Shown piece after piece: positions 1-5,207 of a stretch of 5,406 bases of DNA. The DNA comes from Promethearchaeota archaeon. Lineage in GTDB: Archaea; Asgardarchaeota; Lokiarchaeia; Sigynarchaeales; SOKP01. The DNA lies in assembly GCA_019057735.1 (NCBI GenBank), contig JAHLWV010000176.1:1-5406 (forward strand), read 5' to 3'. A program made the translations under genes and the position numbers. The notes beneath the pieces were generated by a model that saw nothing but the letters and a program-made list of their open reading frames with translations, was not told where the DNA came from and searched no databases. The number at the start of each line of letters is the position of its first letter. The first letter of the stretch is position 1.

Positions 1-26
1 AATAAAAGTTTAATTTTATGAGTTAA

Positions 27-521
27 TTACAATTTTGCTCCACAATAAGCACAATATACTGCGGTTCCATCGCGTTTTACTGAGGTTCCACAGTTAGAAC
101 AATAGATTCCTTTCTCTTGAGTTGGTGATTGGTTGGAAGTTGTAACTTCTATATGTTTTGCCGCGCCAGTTTTAGTAGAGAATTTACCTCTCAATTCTCC
201 CCTTGCTTTGAGATCTAATACTATTGCTCGAGCATCTTTAGTTGTTATCCCTGTGTTAGTAGCGATTTGTTCAATCGATGCCGTAGGATTTTCTTCAAAT
301 TCGAGCTTAACAATGTTTCTTAACTTGCTTCTGCTTGTAAGCTTATAAATTTGGCTCGATATTATTGATAATCCAATCGCAATCCAGATAAATCCAAACC
401 ACCACCACCAGTTAAAAATATTCTCAAGGAGAGTATTAAATCCCCAATAAAGAAACATACCGGCTATGATGAGAGAACAGATGCTAAAACCTTCCGAATA
501 TTGGTTTGATTCATATTTCAT
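27..521 (-). CDS. Membrane-anchored winged-helix / C-terminal zinc-ribbon protein
   Basis: This 164-residue protein has no name I can give it, but its architecture is clear. Two hydrophobic segments (about residues 11-32 and 38-59) form a helical hairpin; the second opens with four consecutive tryptophans (38-41), probably at the membrane interface. Residues 66-113 look like a winged helix-turn-helix: helix KLRNIVKLEFEEN, then SIEQIATNTG, then a recognition-type helix TTKDARAIVLDLKARGEL followed by a basic wing. A low-complexity linker leads to a zinc ribbon with Cys141-x2-Cys144 and Cys157-x2-Cys160 (CSNCG...CAYCG). Proteins combining transmembrane segments, a wHTH and a zinc ribbon are common in archaea, especially Asgard genomes, where they are usually annotated only as zinc-ribbon domain proteins. 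A role as a membrane-tethered regulator, or in protein-protein contact, is inference. The start is ATG at 521 with no Shine-Dalgarno sequence; the stop is TAA at 27-29. Confidence 0.85.
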   Translation of the reverse strand: MKYESNQYSEGFSICSLIIAGMFLYWGFNTLLENIFNWWWWFGFIWIAIGLSIISSQIYKLTSRSKLRNIVKLEFEENPTASIEQIATNTGITTKDARAIVLDLKARGELRGKFSTKTGAAKHIEVTTSNQSPTQEKGIYCSNCGTSVKRDGTAVYCAYCGAKL

Positions 522-538
522 GATTTATCAAATTTACA

Positions 539-547
539 TTTATAATA
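539..547 (-). promoter_or_regulatory. Candidate TATA box for the wHTH/zinc-ribbon gene
   Basis: On the minus strand this reads TATTATAAA, centred about 22 bases upstream of the ATG at 521. A second candidate, TATAAAA at 556-562, lies about 38 bases upstream. The first would give an essentially leaderless transcript and the second a leader of about 10 bases. The surrounding DNA is so AT-rich that such matches are weak evidence. Confidence 0.35.
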
Positions 548-635
548 TTCAATAATTTTATACAAATAATTCTTACAATATCAAAATGGATGCAATATAT
601 ATGAGTTAAAGAGACCAATATTTAATTTTTCCTTC

Positions 636-647
636 TAAAATAAAAAT
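636..647 (-). terminator. U-tract terminator after the Roadblock gene
   Basis: On the minus strand, about 8 bases past the TAG stop of the Roadblock gene, the sequence reads ATTTTTATTTTA with no hairpin before it. Archaeal transcription ends at such U-runs without needing a stem-loop. This suggests that the Roadblock gene and the downstream gene at 27-521 are separate transcription units. Confidence 0.5.
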
Positions 648-654
648 TTGCGTC

Positions 655-1011
655 CTAAGGAGGATTTACTGACTGATTTATGATTCTAAAAACATCTTTC
701 ACTTCGACTTGGTCTTCAGTTAGAAGGATTACCAAATGTTCAAGTATTTTGATTGAAAGGATATAATAATTATCAGAATGAGTTATATTAAAATCTGGAC
801 TGTGAAGCCCTATACCTTCGGCAGTTTCTTCTGCTAATTCATAGAGCTGAGAGATATTTAGTGAGATCGAGGCTTTGTTAAACTCGTCCTCATTTATATA
901 TGATTTCATAATTACTCCATTCAAAGAGGAAATCAAGATGAAGTAAACTGACGGTCCTAAATCATTTACTAAATTGTTTAGAATTGAATCTAAATCTATT
1001 GTCAGCGTCAT
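655..1011 (-). CDS. Roadblock/LC7 domain protein
   Basis: A 118-residue protein made of a single Roadblock/LC7 domain. The fold signature is visible. An N-terminal amphipathic helix (residues 5-18, SILNNLVNDLG) is followed by a strand and turn with the typical 'fIlisSLnGViMkSY' pattern (23-38). Next come a long central helix (44-66, ending EETAEGIGL), a strand pair (SPDFNITHSDNYYILSIKI, 71-89), a hydrophobic strand (EHLVILLT, 91-98) and a C-terminal helix (101-114). Bacterial MglB, the Rag-GTPase Ragulator subunits and dynein LC7 share this fold and act as dimers on small GTPases. Asgard archaea carry many copies. No GTPase lies in the window, so the partner is unknown. It is on the same strand as the longin-like gene upstream, 101 bp away, but seems to have its own TATA box. 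The start is ATG at 1011 without a Shine-Dalgarno sequence. Confidence 0.85.
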   Translation of the reverse strand: MTLTIDLDSILNNLVNDLGPSVYFILISSLNGVIMKSYINEDEFNKASISLNISQLYELAEETAEGIGLHSPDFNITHSDNYYILSIKILEHLVILLTEDQVEVKDVFRIINQSVNPP

Positions 1012-1033
1012 TTAATTATTTTATAAATTTGAA

Positions 1034-1042
1034 TTATAAATA
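1034..1042 (-). promoter_or_regulatory. TATA box of the Roadblock gene (leaderless)
   Basis: On the minus strand this reads TATTTATAA, centred 27 bases upstream of the ATG at 1011. That is the distance at which an archaeal TATA box would put the transcription start on the start codon itself. With no Shine-Dalgarno sequence present, a leaderless mRNA is the simplest reading. Confidence 0.5.
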
Positions 1043-1112
1043 TGTTTGGGTAAGATTAATTAAGAGTACTAGTATCTCGTATAGTTTTTTTTTATATCTT
1101 AAGATGAACTGA

Positions 1113-1913
1113 CTATAAACAGAAATATTTATCTATTACAGGATCGAAACGATTAAATTGGGTTAGATCTCCATTAAAATTTTTTAGGCTATTACTGAAT
1201 TGGTCTAAGAATTCTTCTGCTATTAACTCTACATATCGAGCAAAATTGTCAGATTTAGGCGAGTGATCAACAAGATACGCAAAAATTATATCTTCTTTAA
1301 CAAAGATGAGAAATCGGTCATTTTTTAAATTTATAGATTGAAGCGTATCTTCGGAATTTTTTCCGATAACCTCATTTGAAAACATTAAAATAGCTGAAAG
1401 AAAACCTCCAATTTGAATGTGATTTTCTAATATTGATGTTTTATCGTCTCTAATTTTGGTGTATAAAGTATGCCCAGTCGTGCTAACTACAAAAAGAGCA
1501 GATAACCCTTCAAAACTAGGAATCATTTTATTACAGACTTTATTAATCACAGATAAGGATGCATTAGAACAATATAATTGGGCTAAAGTTCTTGAAACTG
1601 AACACATATCATCGTAATTCGTAAGAGTATCCTTTTCCATGACATAGAAAATTGCGATGCTTTCCCTGCCAAAAGAATAGAAATGAATAGAAACAGTGAA
1701 AATTCCAAGAAGATCAATCAATTTTCCCTCTTTCTTGTCTAAAATATCAGAACGGTAAAGTTTAATTAAATCCTTCATAAGAGAACGGCTAATTCCTTTA
1801 TTGTATATTAAATTAGAATTTCTTTCAGTTATCGAAACTATTCCAACGCCCAATATATCCATTGCGGCTGGAGTGTCCAATAATTCCTGATGGCCTTTCT
1901 CTAATACTATCAT
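1113..1913 (-). CDS. Tandem longin-like (profilin-fold) domain protein
   Basis: A 266-residue soluble protein that appears to contain two longin/Roadblock-like alpha-beta domains. The first spans about residues 20-118: GVGIVSITERNSNLIY, a helix ISRSLMKDLIKLY, paired strands FTVSIHFYSFGRESIAIFYV, then a helix 97-117. The second spans about 137-244: LSALFVVSTTGHTLYTK, a helix with GGFLSAILMFSNEV at 169-182, strands SINLKNDRFLIFVKEDIIFAYLVD, and a long C-terminal helix ARYVELIAEEFLDQF. A tail of about 20 residues ending in FDPVIDKYFCL follows. The 'GGFLSAI..F...i' helix and the terminal 'F..F...ID' tail are familiar from uncharacterised Asgard longin-type proteins. Longin folds form platforms for small GTPases (for example Mon1-Ccz1 or TRAPP subunits), so a GTPase or membrane-traffic role is possible but inferred. 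The neighbouring Roadblock gene fits that theme. The start is ATG at 1913; Met18 is an alternative start just before the first strand. Confidence 0.8.
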   Translation of the reverse strand: MIVLEKGHQELLDTPAAMDILGVGIVSITERNSNLIYNKGISRSLMKDLIKLYRSDILDKKEGKLIDLLGIFTVSIHFYSFGRESIAIFYVMEKDTLTNYDDMCSVSRTLAQLYCSNASLSVINKVCNKMIPSFEGLSALFVVSTTGHTLYTKIRDDKTSILENHIQIGGFLSAILMFSNEVIGKNSEDTLQSINLKNDRFLIFVKEDIIFAYLVDHSPKSDNFARYVELIAEEFLDQFSNSLKNFNGDLTQFNRFDPVIDKYFCL

Positions 1914-1940
1914 TTTTTATTTTTATATTATTTTTTGTGG

Positions 1941-1952
1941 TAAAATATTTTA
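1941..1952. promoter_or_regulatory. 12-bp perfect palindrome upstream of the longin-like gene
   Basis: TAAAATATTTTA is a perfect palindrome centred about 33 bases upstream of the ATG at 1913. It could be the TATA box, giving a leader of only a few bases, or an operator for a dimeric regulator. A palindrome of A and T alone is not rare in DNA this AT-rich, so this is a candidate only. Confidence 0.3.
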
Positions 1953-2155
1953 ATTTGAAACAAAAAAATCGCATTAACATAATATTTGAGGTAAAAATAC
2001 TATTTAAGTGTTTGTGTTTTGTTATAAAAAATTTCTACAAAAAAGGTATTCAAAAAGCGAGAATTCAATTTAAACTATAATAAAAGGCTATTTTTTCTCA
2101 TTTCAATCTTTTATCTCTTAAATTACTTTTGTATAACAAATTTTGGGTTCACCAC

Positions 2156-2187
2156 TTTTTGTGTGTGTTTTTTTTCTTTTTTTTTTT
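2156..2187 (+). terminator. Long poly-T tract (T5...T8-C-T11)
   Basis: T5 at 2156-2160 is followed by GTGTGTG, T8, C and T11. As a U-tract this would be a very strong archaeal terminator for a plus-strand transcript. The neighbouring genes diverge, however, so no annotated plus-strand gene ends here. It may end an unannotated small RNA or an antisense transcript, or be a plain homopolymer tract in an upstream region. Confidence 0.35.
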
Positions 2188-2211
2188 AATCAGTCAATAC
2201 ATATATTGAAT

Positions 2212-2270
2212 TAGAACCAAGTTTACCGCTAGTATACATCGAAATATTATATAAAAATATATAGAACCAA
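2212..2270 (+). repeat. Two direct copies of TAGAACCAA
   Basis: The 9-mer TAGAACCAA occurs at 2212-2220 and 2262-2270, starting exactly 50 bases apart, each preceded by an AT-rich TATA-like stretch. The copies lie about 120 and 70 bases upstream of the SCP2-like start codon. They could be binding sites or a duplicated promoter-proximal element. The function is unknown. Confidence 0.4.
2244..2263 (+). promoter_or_regulatory. Candidate TATA region for the first SCP2-like gene
   Basis: An uninterrupted A/T stretch containing TATATAAAAATATAT lies about 80-95 bases before the ATG at 2341. It would give a leader of roughly 60 bases. An alternative TATA-like TATATTTA at 2293-2300, about 44 bases before the ATG, would give a leader near 20 bases. 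I cannot choose between them from sequence alone. Confidence 0.35.
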
Positions 2271-2340
2271 CAACAAATACAAATAAAAGTGATATATTTA
2301 AGCTTTAACCGTAAATGTTTTCAGAATACTCAAACTCGGC

Positions 2341-2793
2341 ATGATTGACTCAAATACCATTTTAATGATACTGAATTCCCTGGAATCGCCAAGGACTTCC
2401 TTTAAGGCTACGCTAGATAAATTTATTAAGGAAGCAATCAAAATCGCTAATGTATCCGAGGATTTTAAAGACGAATTAGAATTATACGATGACATTATTT
2501 ACCATATCTACATCTATGATATAGACTATAACATCTGGATTAAGAAAAAAGGAACCTCCTTATCGTTTAATAACTCGTTCTATGAGGAAAACTCAGAGAA
2601 TTTCGAGATCCTACATTGTATTCTTACTAAAAATATTATGAGGAAAATTTTAATCCGAAAAGTGCAAGCATCTGATGCGTATATGAGAGGTTTGATTGAG
2701 ATCAAAGGTAATCTATCTAACGCCATCCATGCAAGGCATTTATGGAAGACTTTTCTCGCTTGCATGGATTACTTGGCTGAAAAAAATGAATAG
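2341..2793 (+). CDS. SCP2-like (sterol carrier / lipid-transfer fold) protein, paralogue A
   Basis: This 150-residue protein resembles the SCP2 sterol-transfer domain family. Features are helix 1 with SFKATLDKFIKEAIKIA (20-36), a beta-sheet region starting at YDDIIYHIYIYDIDYNIWIKKKG (49-71), the strand FEILHCILTKNIMRKIL (88-104), and the family-typical segment SDAYMRGLIEIKGNLSNAI (111-129). A C-terminal helix follows (about 131-146). SCP2 domains bind acyl-CoA, sterols or other hydrophobic ligands in a tunnel; the ligand here is unknown. It is paralogous to the minus-strand gene ending at 3876: 24 of the first 50 residues are identical without a gap. The start is ATG with no Shine-Dalgarno sequence, and the paralogue begins at the equivalent residue. 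tRNA-Arg follows 87 bp downstream. An 11-bp perfect inverted repeat lies near the end of the coding region. Confidence 0.8.
   Translation: MIDSNTILMILNSLESPRTSFKATLDKFIKEAIKIANVSEDFKDELELYDDIIYHIYIYDIDYNIWIKKKGTSLSFNNSFYEENSENFEILHCILTKNIMRKILIRKVQASDAYMRGLIEIKGNLSNAIHARHLWKTFLACMDYLAEKNE
2725..2769 (+). repeat. 11-bp perfect inverted repeat inside the 3' end of SCP2-like gene A
   Basis: ATCCATGCAAG (2725-2735) and CTTGCATGGAT (2759-2769) are exact reverse complements separated by 23 bases. In mRNA they can form an 11-bp hairpin ending about 25 bases before the stop codon. The DNA encodes a normal-looking C-terminal helix, so the repeat may be coincidental, or it may stabilise or regulate the transcript. 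Confidence 0.6.
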
Positions 2794-2847
2794 AAATTCT
2801 CTCTTCTCCTCTAGCGTTTTAGTAAAATTATTTAGAAACTTAGAATT

Positions 2848-2856
2848 AATTTATCT
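2848..2856 (+). promoter_or_regulatory. Candidate TATA box for tRNA-Arg
   Basis: AATTTATCT is centred about 29 bases upstream of the first base of the tRNA, the right distance for an archaeal TATA box if transcription starts at or very near the mature 5' end. It is a weak match in AT-rich DNA. Confidence 0.35.
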
Positions 2857-2880
2857 TAGACACGATTTAATCATTTTTAA

Positions 2881-2955
2881 GGGCCTATAATCTAGCCTGG
2901 ATAGGGTACCCGCCTTCGGAGCGGGATTTCGCAGGTTCAAATCCTGCTAGGCTCA
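2881..2955 (+). tRNA. tRNA-Arg (anticodon UCG)
   Basis: A complete cloverleaf can be folded. The acceptor GGGCCTA/TAGGCTC has 7 pairs, one of them G-U. The D-arm is ATCT/GGGT with loop AGCCTGGATA, which has the conserved A14, G15, G18-G19 and A21. The anticodon stem CCCGC/GCGGG is perfect, with loop CTTCGGA; the anticodon TCG is at 2916-2918 and reads CGA and possibly other CGN codons. The variable loop is ATTTC, and the T-arm is GCAGG/CCTGC with loop TTCAAAT. The discriminator is A at 2955. There is no intron, and CCA is not encoded (the next bases are CTTTT). The D-stem is weak, with one A-U, one C-G and two G-U-type pairs. A short T-run (2957-2960) follows directly and may end the transcript. 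Confidence 0.95.
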
Positions 2956-3034
2956 CTTTTAAATTGTATCATTAATCTGTTCAAAATTGGATTAGCTCTT
3001 AAATTGACAGAACAATATAATTACGGTTTAAATA

Positions 3035-3844
3035 ATGGAATGGAAATCTGATTATATTACTTACGCTGAAAACAAAATTCATTACTTTCATGGGAATGAA
3101 AATGGAAATAAAAATCCAATAATTCTCTTACATGGAGCAATGGATAACGGATTATGCTGGTCTCCCGTGGCTCAGAAATTATCTGAAAACTATCGCGTCA
3201 TCATGCCCGACGCAAGAGGTCATGGTTTAACGGAAATTTTTGATAATTCTTTATCGATTGATTTGATGGCGAAAGATATTGCAATGGTAATTCAGAACCT
3301 TAAATTAGACTCCCCCCAGATAATGGGGCATTCGATGGGAGCTCAAATGACGATAGTAGTCGCCTCGAAATACCCCGAATTAGTGAGTAGAATTGTATTA
3401 GAAGATCCTGCTATTAGGCTTAAAAAAATCCCAAAACTAAGAAAAAGATTATTTAAATTTATCGCAAAAATAGTCGTCTCTATTTTACTTAAAGGTTCAT
3501 ACGAAAAATTAATAGAAAGAGCTCACAAACGGAATCCCAAGTGGTCTGACGAGGAATTACAGCCATGGGCGGAATCTAAAATACTCTTTAGAGAAAATAA
3601 TCCAAAAATGCTCCTGGGAATTCTTGATAATTCTCCTGATTGGAAGGATGTCATTTCAAAAATCTCGTGTCCGATTCTTTTAATTACTTCAGATAAAGGG
3701 CTCACCTCAGATGAAACGGCACGAGATATCGTAGAATTAAGTAAAGATTGTAAATGGATCAAAATTGAGGGAGCAGGCCATAATATCCGTCGCGAGCAGT
3801 ACGAGCGATTCATGGAAGAAATTCAAGACTTTTTCATACCATAA
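3035..3844 (+). CDS. Alpha/beta hydrolase (serine esterase/lipase type)
   Basis: A 269-residue protein of the alpha/beta hydrolase fold with an intact catalytic set. The oxyanion motif HGAMDNG is at 33-39 after the strand PIILLHG. The second conserved block, YRVIMPDARGHGLT, is at 53-66. The nucleophile elbow GHSMG is at 98-102, with Ser100 as nucleophile. EDP at 123-125 marks the start of a mostly helical lid, about 126-200. The probable acid is Asp220 in LLITSDKG, and the catalytic His249 is in GAGHN. Length and order match the usual single-domain family of about 270 residues. There is no signal peptide, so it is cytoplasmic. The fold covers esterases, lipases and C-C hydrolases, so the substrate cannot be named. 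It lies between two SCP2-like genes, which suggests a lipid or acyl substrate, but this is inference. The start is ATG at 3035 without a Shine-Dalgarno sequence. Confidence 0.9.
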   Translation: MEWKSDYITYAENKIHYFHGNENGNKNPIILLHGAMDNGLCWSPVAQKLSENYRVIMPDARGHGLTEIFDNSLSIDLMAKDIAMVIQNLKLDSPQIMGHSMGAQMTIVVASKYPELVSRIVLEDPAIRLKKIPKLRKRLFKFIAKIVVSILLKGSYEKLIERAHKRNPKWSDEELQPWAESKILFRENNPKMLLGILDNSPDWKDVISKISCPILLITSDKGLTSDETARDIVELSKDCKWIKIEGAGHNIRREQYERFMEEIQDFFIP

Positions 3845-3848
3845 TTAA

Positions 3849-3853
3849 TTTTT
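3849..3853 (+). terminator. Short U-tract after the hydrolase gene
   Basis: TTTTT begins five bases after the TAA stop of the hydrolase, in a 31-bp gap shared with the convergent SCP2-like gene. It is a plausible hairpin-free archaeal terminator, but short. Confidence 0.35.
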
Positions 3854-3865
3854 AAATAAGTCGTC

Positions 3866-3871
3866 AAAAAA
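3866..3871 (-). terminator. Short U-tract after SCP2-like gene B
   Basis: On the minus strand six T's follow the TGA stop of the second SCP2-like gene by a few bases. With the plus-strand T-run at 3849-3853, the gap between the two convergent genes offers one U-tract in each direction. Confidence 0.4.
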
Positions 3872-3875
3872 CTGT

Positions 3876-4307
3876 TCACTTAGAACCGTTTCTTTTTCTT
3901 AAATATTTTTCAAAAATGCGAAAAACTTTAATATATCTTAAACCCTGAGAAAGAGAGCCTTCAACCTTAATCTTTCCCTTCATAAAAGCGTCGGTACCGC
4001 TTAGGTCTTCTTTTAAAATTTTTATGATTAATTCCTTAGTAAGAGTGATTTTAAATAACGCTTGAGGATGGACTCCTTTTTCGTAATAAAGTCTACCGTC
4101 TGATACTTCCAGCCAATAATTAAAATCTGCATCAACTACATATGTTTGGTAAATATCATCATATCCCATTAATTCTTCCTTGAGTTCTTCAGTGTTATTC
4201 ATGATTTTTACAACCCCCTTAATGATTTTGTCTAACACATATTCAAATTTAACACCGTTGCTCTCCAAATTTTCCAAAATCGAAATAATAGGGTTATGAT
4301 CCGACAT
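3876..4307 (-). CDS. SCP2-like (sterol carrier / lipid-transfer fold) protein, paralogue B
   Basis: This 143-residue protein belongs to the same family as the plus-strand gene at 2341. Visible features are the helix FEYVLDKIIKGVVKIM (21-36), YDDIYQTYVVDADFNYWLEV (49-68), the strand ALFKITLTKELIIKIL (83-98), and the clear SCP2 hallmark TDAFMKGKIKVEGSLSQ (105-121). The last of these is the lipid-tunnel edge of the fold. The protein probably binds a hydrophobic ligand in the cytoplasm; the ligand is unknown. A GTG at 4311-4313 would add two residues, but the ATG at 4305-4307 aligns exactly with the start of paralogue A (YDD at residues 49-51 in both), so I chose the ATG. The gene is convergent with the hydrolase and 182 bp downstream of the methyltransferase on the same strand. 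No Shine-Dalgarno sequence is seen. Confidence 0.85.
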   Translation of the reverse strand: MSDHNPIISILENLESNGVKFEYVLDKIIKGVVKIMNNTEELKEELMGYDDIYQTYVVDADFNYWLEVSDGRLYYEKGVHPQALFKITLTKELIIKILKEDLSGTDAFMKGKIKVEGSLSQGLRYIKVFRIFEKYLRKRNGSK

Positions 4308-4481
4308 TAGCACAAACGAGTTTTTGTTTACCTCTACTACAAAAGCCTTATTCCTATATCTAAAAGTAATAGGACAGCTATATATTTCTTTTTATTCAAA
4401 TAAAAGGGAACAATAATAATAAGTTAGGTCTTTTTTCATCTTGAAAAACTACTACGATAATCAAAATAAGGACGAAACAGC

Positions 4482-4487
4482 AAAAAA
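4482..4487 (-). terminator. U-tract after the methyltransferase gene
   Basis: On the minus strand T6 begins two bases after the TAA stop of the methyltransferase, which would end its transcript before SCP2-like gene B. In the rest of the 176-182 bp gap I see only AT-rich sequence. The TATA-like stretches on the minus strand at about 4353-4366 and 4379-4388 could serve the SCP2-like gene with a leader of some 25-50 bases. Confidence 0.4.
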
Positions 4488-4489
4488 TA

Positions 4490-5059
4490 TTAATCCTTAT
4501 TGAATCTAATATAGAACATTCCATCGATAGGGTATTTTTCTACGACACTAAACCCATTAGAAGCACCTAAGTTTGCGTAATATTCTAAATTTTGCTCTTT
4601 AACCCATTTTGTAGCGTATCCCGTTGATATATTTGTATCCCTAACCTTGACTTCAAGCATAAGACCATAAAACTCTTTTTCGTGCATACCTCGCTTTGGA
4701 ATTGGAAAATCCCAAACTACGAATTCTCCACCTTTTTTTAATACGCGGTGTATTTCTTGAAAAATTAATTGATGGTTCTCGAGGGGAACATACATTAAAG
4801 TGAAAAAAGCAGTGGCCGTATCAAATGTTTCGTCTATAAATTTCAATTCTTTTGCATCCATAATTATTTTTAAATAATCGCCAGGAGGCGCTTGTCTGAG
4901 TTCGGATTCGCTACGATCGATAGCAACTACGCTCTCACCTTTTAGTAAGCCGATAATTCCTTCTCCTCCACCTCCTATATCTAAAATCCTCCCCGATAAT
5001 TCAACGTCAGTTAAGTCGATATGTTGCGTTTCAATGAATTTAACATCCTCTTCAGTCAT
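4490..5059 (-). CDS. Class I SAM-dependent methyltransferase (methyltransferase type 11 family)
   Basis: A 189-residue Rossmann-fold methyltransferase. Motif I, with the glycine-rich SAM loop, is RILDIGGGGEG at 24-34. The acidic end of the second strand, which holds the ribose hydroxyls, is VVAIDRSESEL at 44-54 (Asp48). KIIMDAKEL at 64-72 is the adenine-side Asp (Asp68). The motif IV region is FDTATAFFTLMYV at 79-91, followed by the helix IFQEIHRVLKKGG and strand EFVVWDF (112-118). The C-terminal part (about 125-189) is a small cap with GYATKW and LEYYANLGASNGFSVVEK. The family of about 190-residue proteins starting 'EEDxxFIExxHIDL...GRILDIGGGGEG' is found in archaea and Firmicutes, but I know no established substrate for it. 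The start is ATG at 5059 with a TATA-like element 26 bases upstream and no Shine-Dalgarno sequence. It is monocistronic by spacing. Confidence 0.9.
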   Translation of the reverse strand: MTEEDVKFIETQHIDLTDVELSGRILDIGGGGEGIIGLLKGESVVAIDRSESELRQAPPGDYLKIIMDAKELKFIDETFDTATAFFTLMYVPLENHQLIFQEIHRVLKKGGEFVVWDFPIPKRGMHEKEFYGLMLEVKVRDTNISTGYATKWVKEQNLEYYANLGASNGFSVVEKYPIDGMFYIRFNKD

Positions 5060-5080
5060 ACAATGTTTAATCTTTCAAAC

Positions 5081-5089
5081 TTTTAAAAA
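5081..5089 (-). promoter_or_regulatory. Candidate TATA box of the methyltransferase gene
   Basis: On the minus strand this reads TTTTTAAAA, centred 26 bases upstream of the ATG at 5059. That matches a leaderless transcript, as for the Roadblock gene. Confidence 0.4.
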
Positions 5090-5174
5090 TTTTATGCGAA
5101 AACAACGAGGTAAAAATGCCCTCCCTATGAATTAAATAAAATTTTTAAATCTGGAATCACTTTTTTTGTTATAG

Positions 5175-5182
5175 TAATATAG
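5175..5182 (+). promoter_or_regulatory. Candidate TATA box for tRNA-Asp
   Basis: TAATATAG is centred about 29 bases upstream of the first tRNA base, the normal position for a TATA box if transcription starts near the mature 5' end. Confidence 0.35.
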
Positions 5183-5207
5183 ATTCAATCTGTTTTCTAT
5201 CAAATAA

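Larger units (their letters stand above)
1914..2340. other. 427-bp AT-rich divergent intergenic region
   Basis: This lies between the longin-like gene (leftward) and the first SCP2-like gene (rightward). It holds the promoters of both, a 12-bp palindrome (1941-1952), an unusual T8-C-T11 tract (2168-2187) and two copies of TAGAACCAA 50 bases apart (2212 and 2262). I found no convincing protein gene: a plus-strand frame at 1862-2080 runs antisense into the longin gene and encodes low-complexity sequence. No tRNA or known structured RNA was recognised. Confidence 0.6.

Noticed and set aside
657..682. AAGGAGGA on the plus strand followed by ATG at 680
   Set aside because: It looks like a Shine-Dalgarno site, but the frame it would serve is 28 codons and antisense to the Roadblock gene. 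The bases are simply the Pro-Pro-stop codons of that gene.
1085..1093. T9 tract between the Roadblock and longin genes
   Set aside because: It is on the plus strand while both neighbouring genes run on the minus strand, so it cannot end either of them. It is short enough to be chance in AT-rich DNA.
1113..1130. C-terminal YFCL of the longin-like protein as a prenylation signal
   Set aside because: A CaaX box needs Cys at the fourth position from the end. Here Cys is second from the end, and archaeal CaaX prenylation is not established.
1862..2080. 72-codon plus-strand frame overlapping the longin gene start
   Set aside because: It is antisense to the longin coding region in its first part, and the rest is low-complexity Phe/Lys/Ile from AT-rich DNA. 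No domain or start signal is visible.
3523..3813. 96-codon minus-strand frame inside the hydrolase gene
   Set aside because: It is fully antisense to a hydrolase with an intact catalytic set, and its translation shows no recognisable domain.
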